A DNA stretch of 64,000 nucleotides from Ilyonectria destructans (lineage: Eukaryota > Ascomycota > Sordariomycetes > Hypocreales > Nectriaceae). The stretch is taken from the NCBI GenBank assembly GCA_020740775.1, contig JAHEWK010000004.1, forward strand, positions 496,001 through 560,000, read 5' to 3'. The notes under the pieces were generated by a model. It was given only the letters and a program-made list of their open reading frames with translations, was not told the DNA's origin and ran no database searches. The position numbers were made by a program, and so were the translations under genes. Position 1 is the first letter of the stretch; every line of letters starts with the position of its first letter. This document shows, in pieces, positions 11,753-23,822 of the stretch.

Positions 11753-12298
11753 GTTTGGCGACCGGAAACTTGGAATGAACTGTGATTTTGCTTTGATCAA
11801 TGATGCTCAACTTGACATGAAAAGTGAGGGTTTTGTTAGTTGTGAGACAGTCAGCTTGCTGCCTGTTGGAGTTCAACAACACGCAGATGACTAATCGTGT
11901 AGGACTCAATACACTATGCAGATATAAGAACCCCTGTAGACTGTAGCGGCCAGTGAGACCATTCAATTGCCCTTTGGTCGCACCTCCATCAGGCACCAGT
12001 GCAGCTGCGCCATAAAATGCTCGTATACCAAAGATCCACATTCTCTACCTAAGTTAGCTTTAAAAGGACGGTATAAGCGGATACGAAGGCGGGAAGCAAC
12101 GCCTTTAAAGTGTATTAATTACTGGAACCATTGTCAGTATATGTATGAATAGATAATACGCCTTAGGTGAGACGGGGTCGCTCGTTTCTGAGCGCAAGTT
12201 TCGAACACGACGACAACACAACCCAATGACAAAGGGTCACCCTAATTCAACGCCAATTCACCTGCTCGCCGTACCGCAAGAATAACAGTTGATAGCCC
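11753..12298. other. intergenic between the Ntn-hydrolase and the CorA-like relic
   Basis: About 550 bp with no supported gene. It should hold the promoter of the leftward Ntn-hydrolase gene and the 3' flank of the CorA-like gene. Confidence 0.4.
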
Positions 12299-14051
12299 TC
12301 AAACCTCCTTGAGCCCAGCCTCTTTTCGTGCATTCGCTGCCGCCTCGTGGTTCCGTAGGGCCTGCACTCGCCCGTACGCACCCACTACGGCCATGACAAC
12401 GACAGTGAGCGGGATTGCTATCGCCCAATAGAGCCAGAAGTGATTCGTCATAACATCGCTCATTGAAAGAGCATTCCAGTCCAAGATGGGCATGGCAAAA
12501 AAGGCCTGCAACGTGGTAATGAGCACGGCAAACAACTTAAACATAAGAACTTCAGCAGTAGTCCCAGACTTACCGCAATGAATGTTCCAGGCAAGAATAA
12601 TGTTGTAAGCATGGCAATGATCTTCATAGCGGAACTATCGCGCTTGCTCGCCTCGGCCAGCTCCTTCGAGTCTCTGGCCATCCCGATGTTGATCAGGTTG
12701 AATAGCTACGAAAACAACTACTTAGCAACCAAGGCACCTCACCCAGATTTCACGGCTTGATGTGAGAATTGAGGTTCTTGAGACTCACCATGGTTTGCTG
12801 AGCCTGCATCCTTGGCTCGATGGCCCCAAATATAGCCATATGTCTCAAATTGCTCTCGGGCATCTCGACCCGGTGACGCAAGGAAGCGCTATTCATCACG
12901 TCACCAACGCCCCCTTTGGCCCTCAGTCGGAGCCGGGTCGCTGGTCCCATGTACTTCTCTAGCGCATCCATCTCCTTGCGCGTGAACTCGACCATGCTGA
13001 TGCTGCATTGCACGGCCGCGTTCATGAAGGCAAATCGGCACGCCAGCCAGCCTAGGATGCGCGCGAGCTGATGGTTGTCCTGGCATTCCGCCATCTCGCG
13101 CGACATTTTGGCCCAGTAAGGCGGTTCGCGCTGCATTTCAGCGGCCGCCTCGTCGTGCCAGGAGTCTAACAGGGCAGCAGGCGCTGGGGCGAGGGTAGGC
13201 CCAGCATTGGCGAGGGAGTCTTGGATTTCCTAGTCGCCGGATCGGGTTTTGTACTCGGAAGCGGTGAGCAGGCGGTTGACGTGGTAGAGCTCGCGCATTA
13301 GATCGGTGGCTGTGAGCTCGATGAGGACGGTTGGGACTAGTAGTGGGTGGGCAAATTGGGCAAATTGGGAGCGGATTTGGGTGCATAGGGTCTCGAGTGA
13401 GATTCGGGGGCCCAACAGAGCGTAGCCACTGGTGATGTTAGTAGTTGAGTCGTATTTGAGGACTGTGGAGATGGCGCCGTTGTTGTTAGATCGGTGGAAG
13501 ATGAAGACCGAGGGACGAGGGAAATGTTAGCAGGACAGTTACTATATAGTAGGAATCTATGCTCGTCGGACGTGTCGTGTCTTACTCGGCTGGCCCGGTA
13601 TTCCCAGGTACTTCCCGCAGGAACCGGACTTGGGCATGTTGAGGTAGGAATACGTAGCGGGCAGGCCAAGTGACTCCTGGATGGCGCTAAATGTGGCCTT
13701 GTCAAATGGCCATTTTATTGAAGTCTTCTGCTCCTTGCATAGAAGTCGTAGCCCGGCCGCCGGCCTAGCACCGTTGTACGTGGCCGGGCTCGGCTCCTTA
13801 AGCCAGCCGGTGATTTCGTCTTCACTGAATATACCATGCGCATAAGAAGTGGAGGGTGAATAGTTTTCATCAAAGACCTAACACTCAACCTTGTGTATAT
13901 TTGTAGGCACCGACTTCTCGTTTGGCAATGCAAGTGAGGCCCCGCGCGGAAGTTGGGGGCTGGTAATGAGCTGCGGCTGGTGCAAGACTTGGTGAACTTG
14001 TTGCTCCGTCCGAGCAGATGGGTTCAGATCGCGCTGGGGTGATAGATCCAT
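12299..14051 (-). pseudogene. CorA-like Mg2+ transporter family gene, interrupted by two TAG codons
   Basis: Read leftwards, coding sequence can be followed through GIFSEDEITGWLKEPSPATY and PATYSYLNMPKSGSCGKYLG, a GTAAGA donor at 13585, then FIFHRSNNNGAISTVLKYD and LIELTATDLMRELYHVNRLL, the segment 13229..12789, exon 12705..12574 (LFNLINIGMARDSKELAEAS, then MLTTLFLPGTFIA) and exon 12505..12299 with the last membrane helix (HFWLYWAIAIPLTVVVMAVV). This matches fungal CorA-like proteins with two C-terminal helices. It is broken by in-frame TAG at 13878-13880 (after HKVEC) and 13230-13232 (after YKTRSGD). The first intron also lacks a good AG acceptor before FIFHRSNNN. The frame stays open to 14147 with no ATG beyond 14051. 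The rest of the frame is intact, so loss looks recent. A sequencing error at two sites is the main alternative. Confidence 0.72.
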
Positions 14052-15160
14052 TGGTGGCGGTTGGTCTCTGTTGATAGCAACAGAATCGTCTTTCTGCTGG
14101 CCTTGTTTCGTCTGGACGCTGTGGGAGGATGGGATGGATGAAACCACAGCGGGTGAAGAAAGGAACTGCGGGTCGTTTGGTGTAACATAACTTAGGTCTA
14201 CTTCTACCTACAGTCCTACATGTGCATCATTTCCTGACATTGCTTGATTTGCTAAGCCTAGTCTTGGACGCGACGTGGTTTCCCTCTATTGGAGCTTCCA
14301 CGCGTCGTATTTTTTCAGCTCTCAAGCCACAATTTCTGGCTTGACCTAAGCAGCACTGCATTCTGTCCCGAGAGCCTTTGTCTACGTCTAGCCTATTCGG
14401 GCATTCGTGTCTCAGTTACTTCCTAACGCTACCTTTTTCCTAGTCTCTGCAGCTTCCAGCCCGCTGCTACAGTAGCCAAACTTGGTCAAAGCAATGACCC
14501 TCGCCCTCTCCTTCGGTTTCCGTCCATCATGCTAGTGATACTAACTCGTTCAACCCCATAGCAGCCCACTTACTCTATTTACACAATATTATGCTTTTCA
14601 GTAGATCCAGACTAATGATGGTGTTCTGGTGCTTGGAGCGAGGTAACAAGAACCAGGCTCCAGGTGGCTTGGCATGGAAGATCTGATTGGTGTATGTTGA
14701 CAGAAGCAATCAGTGTTGTCAAGGCGAGGAAATAAATATCGTCTGGTAAGGGCAAATAATATGCCTAGATAACTAAGTTTCGTTAACGGTTGAGTAGCAC
14801 AGAGTTAGGTTTATGGGTGGAAGAATTGGAATATAACGACAGCAACCGATTTGCTTTTTCGAAGCCCATCAGCCCAACTTGCATGGCTCTGGCAATCACC
14901 CCGCACACGTGATTCAATCATGGCCAATCAAGAGTGCATTTCTCAGCTGTCCCGTGAGCGTTCTGCCTGACAGGACCGAAATCAGACGCTCCTTCGCGAG
15001 GCTGTGGAATCTCACGGAAACACACCACCGACAAGAATCGACCGATCCTGCGAAACGTGTCACGCCGCATTCCAGATTGCCACAAGCCTATCGACTACGC
15101 AATAACGAATGCCCCCCAGTTCGCATACATCGATGATAGCCAGAGATCCCCACGGCAGAG
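14052..15160. other. intergenic upstream of the NLR gene
   Basis: About 1.1 kb without a supported gene; it separates the decayed CorA-like gene from the NLR and should hold the NLR promoter. No repeat or RNA gene was recognised. Confidence 0.4.
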
Positions 15161-18100
15161 ATGAGCGCCTCGGATACTAGGAAAAGACGCCAGAGCGATG
15201 CTTTGAGCGAGAACTCATTGCCCACCATCTCGAAACGACCGAGAACGAACCATGAAGAAGATGATAACGACTGGGGAGATAGACAAATCTGTACCTCGGG
15301 ACCGTTATCACACGGCGACTACAATGTGGGCTGGATCTGCGCGCTCCCCATCGAGATGGCTGCAGCGAAAGCCATGTTGGATAACATCCACGGAAGTCTG
15401 CCTGGAGATTCGAATGACAGCAATACATATACCTTGGGGAACATCGGCATGCACAACATTGTTATTGCGTGTCTTCCATCAGGCCATTACGGTACAAACA
15501 ACGCAGCAACCGTCGCGAACAACATGCGCCGGAGCTTCCCTTCTATACAAATCCGCCTGATGGTTGGCATCGGCGGTGGAGCTCCCGGCAAGGTAGACAT
15601 CCGGCTTGGAGATGTCGTCGTCGGCGATAAAGTGGTTCAACACGATTTCGGGAAGACAGTTCACGACGGCAGTTTCGAGCGAACAGGCATTTTGACCAGA
15701 CCCCCGCAAGAAATCATGACGGCAGTTTCGAAATTGCGATCAGATCACGAGTCGTCGCGCAGTCAAATTCACTCCATTCTCTCTGAGATGCTGGAACGGT
15801 ACCCGTCAATGGCGAAATATGCATATCCTGGCCCACTGCAAGACAAGTTATATGAGACCACGTACGACCATGCCCGGGCACTGTCCAGCTGCGATCAATG
15901 CGATCCATCCAAATTGATGAAGAGGTCTGGCCGAGACACCACTGATCCCAGGATTCATTATGGCGTTATCGCCTCCGGGAACCAAGTCATCAAGCATGCT
16001 AAGACTAGGGATAAGCTGGCTCAAGAACTGGAGGTGTTATGCTTCGAGATGGAGGCGGCGGGACTGATGGGCAGCTTTCCTTGCCTGGTCATCCGTGGAA
16101 TCTGCGACTATTCTGATTCTCACAAGAACAAACAATGGCAAGAATATGCTGCCGCCGCCGCCGCCGCATATGCGAAGGAGCTCCTGTCTGTCATTCTTCC
16201 AAATGCAACCCCAAAAGCCCTCACGGTTGGAACGAGCCGTGCTATAGGCTAGTTCTGTACCTTTGCATACATGGCCACTCCCCACTAATGTTGTTATAGA
16301 GCAACTTTCGTTATCAGATCGCCGAAAGGCTCTGCTGGATTCCCTGAGATTTGACCAAATTGATTCCCGTCACGCCAACATCAAAGCCGCTCACGCCAAA
16401 ACATGCAGATGGTTCCTCAAGAACCCTGATTACGTGGACTGGCTGGACCCCGCTAAACTCAGTCAACATCATGGCTTCCTATGGATCAACGGAAAACCTG
16501 GAGCAGGGAAGTCAACTTTGATGAAGTTTGTCTACACGCACGCAAAGAAGAAAGCTGCCGGCAACGCAGCCACCATTGCATTCTTTTTCAATGCCAGAGG
16601 AGATGATCTAGAAAAGTCGATAATAGGAATGCACCGATCCCTTCTCCTTCAACTACTGGAGAAGTTGCCCGACCTTCAGGAAGTGCTTGACGATTCCGAC
16701 TACGCTCCTGGAAATCAGAGCAGCCATCTTACGTGGGAAGTTGAGGAGCTGCAGGGGCTTTTCTCCCAGGCGGTAGAGAAGCTCGGACAACGACGCGTTA
16801 CTTGCTTCATTGATGCTCTAGATGAGTGCGACGAGAGCCAAGTAGTAGCTATGGTTGGCTTTTTCGAAGATCTTGCAGAGCACGCTGTCCGGAACCAATC
16901 AAAGCTCTACATCTGTTTCTCCAGTCGTCATTATCCATATGTTGACATACGAACGGGCCGCAAACTGACATTGGAGGATCAGACTGGTCATGCCCAAGAT
17001 CTGGACCGCTATGTACAGAGCAACCTGAGAGCAGGAGTGGGCAAGCAGGCTGACGAAATCAGAGCTGGAATACTGCAGAAGGCAGCTGGCGTCTTCATGT
17101 GGGTTGTCTTGGTCGTCGATATTCTCAACAAGGAGTTCCGACGCGGCCGCATCTTTGCCGTCAGAAAAAGGCTTCAAGAAATACCCGCCAAGTTAAGCGA
17201 GCTCTTCAAAGACATGTTGCAGAGGGATCAAGTCAACCTGGACGATTTCCTACTTTGCATTCAGTGGATACTTTATGCAAAACGACCTTTGAGGCGCGAG
17301 GAATTTTACTTCGCAATGGTATCTGGACTGGACCCAGAGCCGGAGAACTTGGTTGAATGGAATCCTGAACATATTTCCATGGACCAGTTGCAGCGATTTG
17401 TTCTGAGTTCCTCCAAGGGACTTGCCGAGATTGCCAAGTCCGAAATAGTTCAGTTCATCCACGAATCAGTTCGAGATTTCCTGATCAAAGATGGTGGTCT
17501 TCGAGATTTGTGGCCTGAACTGGGGCAAAACTTCCAGAGTTTGAGCCATGACCGACTGAAGCAGTGTTGCCAAACCTATACTAAAGTCGATCTATCCGAC
17601 CACCACTCTTTTGATAAGGCACTTCTAAAGGCGACTTCTCATGAAGCGAAAGCTTTGCGAGAATCGGTTTCGGCAAAGTTTCCTTTTCTTGAGTATGCGG
17701 CTCGTCATATACTCTATCATGCTGATACTGCTGCCAATGGATTGGCACAAGACGAGTTCGTAAAGAAGTTTCCCCTGTCGGCCTGGATCAATCTCGATAA
17801 CTTGTTTGAAAAGCACGAAATCCGCCGCCACACGCAGAATGCCAGTCTTCTGTACGTTCTTGCGGAGAACGGCCTGGCAAGGCTTATAAAGACAACAATC
17901 TTCCAAGATCAGAGGGTTCACATACAAGGAGAGCGATATCGATATCCTCTGTTCGCTGCCTTGGCGAATAGTCATCGAGATGCAGTAAGAGTGCTCTTAC
18001 AACAGGAGACGAGCAGCCTTTCACAAGAGAACGACATTGCTGAACAGCTAGAGTATGGGACAGATTTTACGGCTGGCAAGCATGAGACGCCGCTTCTGTG

Positions 18101-19301
18101 GGCGGCTAAAAGGGGACGTGTGGGCCTCACTGAGCTTTTGATTCCGTCCGGGGAACTTGATCTCAACTTCCAGGACTATAAAGGTCGGACCGCGCTATCA
18201 TGGGCGGCCGGGAACGGGCATGAGGCTGTTTCAAAACTGCTGCTAGCAACTGGAGAAGTGGATCCCAATTTGTCGGATAGCAGGGGCCGGACAGCATTAT
18301 CATGGGCGGTTGGGAATGGACATGAGTCCGTTGTAACGCTGCTGCAAACCATCGAGGGCGTTGATATGCACTCAAAAGATAAGCGTGGCCGGACAATCCT
18401 ATCATGGGCGGCCGAGAACGAGCATAAGGCTGTTGTAAAGCTACTGCTAGCAACTGACGGGATTGATGTCAACTCGAAGGATCTATTTGGCCAGACGCCA
18501 CTGATTTGGGCAGCCCGGAATGGAAAGGAGGCCGTTACAAAGCTGCTATTAGCAACTGACGGGGTTGATGTCGACTCAAAGGATCAATCTGGCCAGACGC
18601 CACTGATTTGGGCAGCCCTGAATGGACACGAAGCCGTTATAAAGCTGCTACTAGTAACTGACGGAGTTGATATCAACTCAAAGGATCTATCTGGCCAGAC
18701 GCCACTGATTTGGGCAGCCTGGAATGGACACGAGGCCGTTACAAAGCTGCTATTAGCAACTGACGGGGTTGATGTCAACTCAAAGGATCAATCTGGCCAG
18801 ACGCCACTGTCTGAGGCAGTCTGGTGTGGAAGCGAAGTTGTTATAAAGCTACTGCTAGCAACTGACGGGATTGATGTCAACTCGAAGGATCTATCTGGCG
18901 AGACGCCACTGATTCGGGCAGCTCGGAATGGACAGGAGGCCGTTACAAAGCTGCTGCTAGCAACTGACAGGATTGATATCAACTCAAAGGATAAGCGGCA
19001 TAAGACACCTCTATGGGAGGCAACTTGCAATGGACACGAGGCTATTGTAAAGTTGCTACTCGCAACTGAGGATATTGATGTTAACTTAAAAAGTGTGACG
19101 GGTGAGACGCCATTGTTTTGTGCTGCCCGGAATGGACACGAGGCTATTGTAAGGCTGCTACTGGCAACTGAGGGCATTGATGTTAACTCAAAAAGTGTGG
19201 CGGGTAAGACGCCACTGTGGGCGGCAACCCTCAATGGACATGAGGCCATTGTAAGACTGCTGCGAGTAACCGGCGGCGTTGGTGCTCAGCCATGGGTGTA
19301 G
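15161..19301 (+). CDS. NLR-type protein: nucleoside phosphorylase-like, NACHT and ankyrin repeats
   Basis: Model with exons 15161..16238 and 16300..19301, 1359 residues. A basic leader (TRKRRQSDA, KRPRTNHEEDDNDWGD) is followed by a PNP/UDP-phosphorylase-like domain at about 54-350 (YNVGWICALPIEMAAAKAML, GIGGGAPGKVDIRLGDVVVG, CFEMEAAGLM, IRGICDYSDSHKN). The NACHT domain has Walker A GKPGAGKST at about 424-432 and Walker B TCFIDALDECDE. After a winged-helix/linker region, 12 ankyrin units of 34 residues reach the C-terminus (consensus QTPLIWAAxNGHEAVxKLLL then ATDGVDVNSKDxSG). Fungal NLRs of this layout act in non-self recognition and regulated cell death. The intron donor (GTGCTA) is weak: exon 1 would otherwise end at TAG 16250, giving a phosphorylase-like domain alone. 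Phases agree with splicing. A run of seven alanines near the end of the PNP domain comes from a GCC repeat. Confidence 0.88.
18079..19284 (+). repeat. twelve 102-bp ankyrin-coding tandem repeats
   Basis: The end of the NLR gene is a tandem array with a 102-bp period (34 codons). Units beginning near 18488, 18590 and 18692 share long identical stretches such as ggccagacgccactgatttg and differ at a few codons, chiefly the residue after WAA (R, L, W) and positions facing the ankyrin groove. The outer units are more diverged. High identity inside the array indicates recent unit duplication or gene conversion. Confidence 0.9.
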
Positions 19302-19340
19302 TGGTATTACGAGTAGACTACCACTTTGGTTTCGAGGATA

Positions 19341-19842
19341 CCATCATCTTGCCAGGAAACACCGTTGGTGTAGAGGGGAACATGCCTACAGCCTCAATGG
19401 ACCTTGAATAGACTTTGGACAATATAGAGTGTCAATAATCTATGACTGAAGAACTGTAGACAGAATGGTCTTTTCTATACGGAAATTAGTCACATTTAGG
19501 GATAACGTGGAGACCTCACATGAGGCCCACCTGATGGCATCTTCAAACGCCTAGACGTAGACCAGAAGGCTTGGAACTTTTGGCATCTGGATCATCCCGC
19601 TAGGAGGTCGGCAGCCGGCCCCACAATTCCGAGAGCCTCCGGTAACGTCCTGTAACGTCCTCCGATAACCTCTATCGTATCGTAGACGTTCACTAAAGAC
19701 TGACCTGTAGACCTTCGTTAGACAGAAACCAAGAGCTTTCATCCACACGATTTCACTCTTGAGTGCAGGAAGCTTCTGTCCCAAAACACGTTTTCTATCT
19801 TATGGAGAAGTTCAGTTGAGATCGAGTGATCGAACCCGCGCG
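19341..19842 (+). pseudogene. relic of a second NmrA-like gene, interrupted
   Basis: The DNA at 19351-19484 aligns with 21150-21280 of the intact NmrA-like gene: tgccaggaaacaccgttgg against tgccaggaaataccattgc, and gaatggtcttttc present in both. The segment 19768-19842 aligns with 21282-21357: gcttctgtcccaaaa, tggagaag and gtgatcgaacc recur. Translation starts well (IILPGNTVGVEGN) but meets TAG and TAA within 30 codons, so it is dead. Between the two aligned parts lie about 283 bp with no counterpart in the intact gene, bounded by GGAA on each side (19481-19484, 19768-19771), as if an element had inserted. The 5' half of the gene is missing. Confidence 0.75.
19485..19767. mobile_element. possible insertion inside the NmrA-like relic
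   Basis: A 283-bp piece interrupts the relic and is flanked by a 4-bp repeat GGAA. It has no terminal inverted repeat that I can see, no coding capacity and an internal 9-bp direct repeat (taacgtcct near 19643). A MITE-like or solo fragment is possible; a chance low-complexity expansion cannot be excluded. Confidence 0.3.
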
Positions 19843-20147
19843 AGAAATCTGACGGCCGTGGAGTCTAAATTATAGGGTAACACAGAAGGCCCCTTTTTGC
19901 ATCCAAGGATGCTAATTGCGAAAGGTTGTGTATTATGGTATCTAGACTTGCATACGACATATCCAAAGGTCCGCATCTCTGTAGCTCCAAAGCACGTCGG
20001 GTCCGGCATTCGGGATTTGAAGAGCTCCCGAGTCCGCTTTAAATCGTTAGGGATGAAAGTCCACTCCGCAGTCTCTAATCTGGCATTGCAGTCAAGACTT
20101 TGGGTGCTTGGGCAGCAGCTAACTAGCCAGTATATGCAGGAACCGAA

Positions 20148-20187
20148 CCCGAACCCGGACCCGAGACCGAACCCGAAGCCTACACCG
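20148..20187. repeat. degenerate hexamer repeat (ccgaac)
   Basis: A run of imperfect 6-bp units gaacccg/gacccg/gaccga. Non-coding microsatellite upstream of the NmrA-like gene. Confidence 0.6.
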
Positions 20188-20464
20188 TAATCTATAATTG
20201 GATAATTTGCGGTGTTAGCCTCGCTCTCATTCGATAACTCTGGTGCAGTGGAGTGCTTCGTCTGGGGTTCGTTGTTATTCTCGTCCCAGTTTAGTCATCG
20301 ATCCCATTGTTGGTGATACGTCACAGCACTCAAACGATTGAGTTGGGTACACCCTGCCATCATGGGCAGACATCCCACTCCACACCTTTCTCCGCTCCGC
20401 ATTTTAGCCAGTCCTACCCAACTTACTTCCGTCAACTACGCCCCTTCCATTCCTGTATTACCTT

Positions 20465-20472
20465 TATATAAA
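20465..20472 (+). promoter_or_regulatory. TATA box of the NmrA-like gene
   Basis: TATATAAA lies about 80 bp before the start codon at 20548, followed by an A-rich and then CT/CA-rich leader, as is common for fungal core promoters. Confidence 0.5.
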
Positions 20473-20547
20473 GAGGTTGAACAGAGTTAAAAAATTGAAA
20501 CTCAAAATCCAACGTCTCCAACTCACTTCACCTGTCAAGCATCAATC

Positions 20548-21717
20548 ATGAAAGTTGCAATCGTCGGGGCAACAGGCGAGACAGGGTCTTCCATTGTCAA
20601 CGGGCTGCTCGAGTCCACCGACCCAAAATATGTGCGATGCCCCATTCTTCCAAAATGCGTACATGTCCCTAACTATTACCTCAACAGGAGGTAACAGCGT
20701 TGACTCGGCCGGCGTCTTTGCAGAAGCCAGAAGTCCTTGAACTGGGGACTCGAGGCGCCAGTGTAGTTGCAGCAGATCTTGCTGGACCAGAGGAGGACCT
20801 CATCAAGCTGTTGACAGGGATCGACACAGTCATTGCGGCGGTCGATGCATCTGGCTTTATGGATCAGATTCCCCTTGCAAACGCTGCTAAGTCTGCAGGT
20901 GTCAAGCGATTCATTCCATGTTTCTTCGCAACAGTCGCACCTTCTGGGGGAATCCTGAAGCTGCGCGATACCGTAAAGCTGAGCCGTTGTCAAGTTTTAC
21001 CTAGACATTATGCTAACAGTTCCTCAATAGAAGGAAGATGTTCTGAATCATGTCAAGAAACTCCACCTCCCCTACACCGTCATTGATATTGGGTGGTGGT
21101 TCCAGCTGACGCTTCCACGTCTCTCGTCGGGACGTATCGACTACGCCCTCATTATGCCAGGAAATACCATTGCTGGAGATGGGGATGTGCGCACTGCCTT
21201 GACTGATATCAGAGACGTCGGGCGATATGTGGCGCGTATAATCTCCGACCAGAGGACTGTGAACGAAATGGTCTTTTCGTACACTGAGCTTCTGTCCCAA
21301 AATGACGTCTTCCAACTTCTGGAGAAGCTCAGCGGAGAGTCGATTGATCGAACCTACGTGAGGATCCTGACCTTGCACCTCTTGAGTTGAGTTAAGGCTA
21401 ACGAACTATGATAGATGTCCAAAGATGCCATTGAAAATGGCATCGCCGAAGCTGGAACTGCATCACTTTCTGATCCAAGCTCTTACGCACGTATATCGCA
21501 GCTCCAGTATTTGAATTCGCGGTACATTCGTGGAGATAACACTCCTGAGTATGCCCGTTTCCTGGGATATCTAGATGCGAAAGAGTTGTACCCTGAGCTT
21601 GCAGGAAACACGCTAGAGGCATATTGTCAAGATGTTCTTAACGGAACCGCACGGGGTGTCTATGAAAGGCGCAGGGCTGCGGCTGCAGCGGCCGCACAGA
21701 AAAAGGATGCAGCATAA
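20548..21717 (+). CDS. NmrA-like / isoflavone-reductase-like NAD(P)-binding protein
   Basis: Four exons, 20548..20631, 20688..20972, 21031..21357 and 21415..21717, give 332 residues. The start is a Rossmann glycine motif, MKVAIVGATGETGSSIV. The first junction rebuilds EVTALTRPASLQKPEVLEL, the usual cofactor-phosphate region, and then GVKRFIPCFFATVAP and LPYTVIDIGWWFQLTLPRL follow the NmrA/phenylcoumaran-reductase pattern. The C-terminus is alanine-rich and basic. Such proteins are atypical short-chain dehydrogenases: some reduce aromatic or flavonoid-like substrates, others are redox sensors. The substrate is unknown. The broken copy just upstream shows that a second gene of this type once sat beside it. 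Confidence 0.87.
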
Positions 21718-23822
21718 ATATTTGAATGCATCACGGCTTAAGGCGCTGTCTCTATTTGATACCCAGTACGTGATCCTCGCTTAATATAGTAGTTGACACC
21801 TGAAGAGAAGTTCGAAACCGGTACATCCTCAGGGAAGATTGTACATAAAATAATTATGTTGATACGAAGACCATCAGTTTCATCATCGTAATTATCCCTG
21901 GATGTAGCTGGTACAAGATGAAGGACGACTCGATTAGCCTTACATTTCCCCTGACAGATGGGATGAAGATCCTCAAGAGGCTGGCCTTCATGGTCTCGAA
22001 GATGTCGCCTTGATAGTTCCTCCGAAATTCGATACACCGTCTTCTTGACAGCAAGACCCGTGGCGGAGATCTCAACACAATCTACAGCGACTGTTCTCTA
22101 CGACGAGGCATCGCAAGATTTGGCAGAAGCTGTCGCATTGCTTCTACACAAAAGGATGTCGTTACATCGTTACACGACTTGGCCAGACGAAACTCAAGCG
22201 ATGAATGAGTCTGTAACGGCGGTCGCTTTTATATCCTCTCTGCCTCAAGTGTCAATATACACGTAGCCCTTCGTCACCCCGCACCAGCTCTCCTCACCCC
22301 TTTGGCTGAGCGGCTGGTCATATTACAATTGGCCGACTCAACCTCCGGATTATTCTATGATACTTTCAAGTCTCATCATGGAGGCCAAGGCAACCCTAAC
22401 CGGTGAGGCCTTGGGACTCTTTTGGGGCCGGGATTCCCATGATTTGGCTAGGTCACCTAAATCATCAATTCTCTTTCAAGGCCGTCTGTAAAGGATACTT
22501 GCATTATCAGGCATCCGCTAGATATCAGTAGTCCGAGATAAGGCCTTAAAATTTATTGAATATATTCTTTATTTACATGATGGTTGACATCTGTTGCTCA
22601 CTGGCTTTGTTCTCAACAGTCGTGGTGTCGAGACCCAAATGGTGACAGGAGCCTGTCCTTCCAAAACCAACTCTTTGTAATCCACCGCAGAGATCGAAAA
22701 CAAAACAAATGCCAACCGCGATAATCCTTCCTGGACTCAATAAGGATAAGGGGTACGATGGTTTGATTCGACTATCTTGCCGTTGAGCTTTTAAGAATAT
22801 TCATCGAAGATGACAAGCTATCCCGATGACTTTTCCAACATATGCCTCGGAGAGCGCTGCCTGAGTGGCCGGCGCAGGAGGTTACTGGGACTTCTATTCT
22901 TAGTCCTTTTGCAAACGGTTTGGACGAGAGGATCAATCCGTTCTTGGGGATGTCAAGGTTGGGCTTATCAAGAAGAGCTGCGTTGTCAAAATCAGTATAA
23001 GCTATGTTACTAGCCACATCTGTAAAGTGCAGCATTCTACACAATAAAGTTATATGGTTTAATGCAGCCGGATCAAGGTGGCATTGATATAGAGGTCTCT
23101 TAGATTCAAGACGAAGGATGTCAGATTATTTAATATAAGTAAGTCTGACCGGGGCCTAAAATAGGTTCTTTTCCAGATCTGGGACCTTGTAGAGGTGATC
23201 CCAACAGTGAGCTCACACAGACACCTCAACCCAAGATCGGCACTAACTCAGCTTAGGGCGGCACGACCCCAGCTCGTGAAACGAAAGTAGTTTTGGTGTG
23301 CCGTAGTTTCGTCTAGGCTTCCTAGTTTACTGGCATAAATGCCGCAAAGTACTGGGTAGCACGAAGCTCGTGGATTGCAGCCCCACCAGTGTCTTGTAGG
23401 GATGGCGGGTCTAAGTAAATTTACATCCAAGTCAGAATGCAGATACCCGGCGGGTTGACCAGAGATGGGCCATGGCGCCAGCTTTAACACGTTGTGTCAG
23501 TCAATTAGTCAAATGGGAAAGAGTAGCCAGTCGTGATTTGAATTGAACATGTGAAGTCATCCCTAAATGACAGAGCCTAACCCAAGGAAGTAATAGATAT
23601 GTTCGGTGTGTCGGGGATATGGTGGCACTTACGTGGCACCATACAGATTTGTACCCCGCAGCTTAGTAATACCTGACTGCTTCTATTATTATTCCTCATT
23701 GGAAGCTCAGTGGTCGAAGTAGTCGAGTGTCTGGGGATTCTCCTCTTCCTTCATCCCCCGCTCTCAGTTGTGTCCACTCTTACATGTTACTCTTTCGTAC
23801 TTAGGCCCACCAGACTATCACT
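21718..23822. other. gene-poor 2.1 kb stretch
   Basis: Only short overlapping frames without recognisable domains, the longest about 100 codons. The right end should hold the promoter of the asparagine-synthetase gene. Parts near 22500-23150 are AT-rich and look degraded, but I could not match them to a family. Confidence 0.4.

Noticed and set aside
21738..22037. 99-codon minus-strand frame (MYRISEELSRRHLRDHEGQP...)
   Set aside because: Composition looks coding-like but I could not find a domain or adjoining exons; left unannotated.
22300..22940. tRNA-Leu/Ser-like strings tggctgagcgg and tgcctgagtgg
   Set aside because: No matching B box and no acceptor stem pairing in either case.
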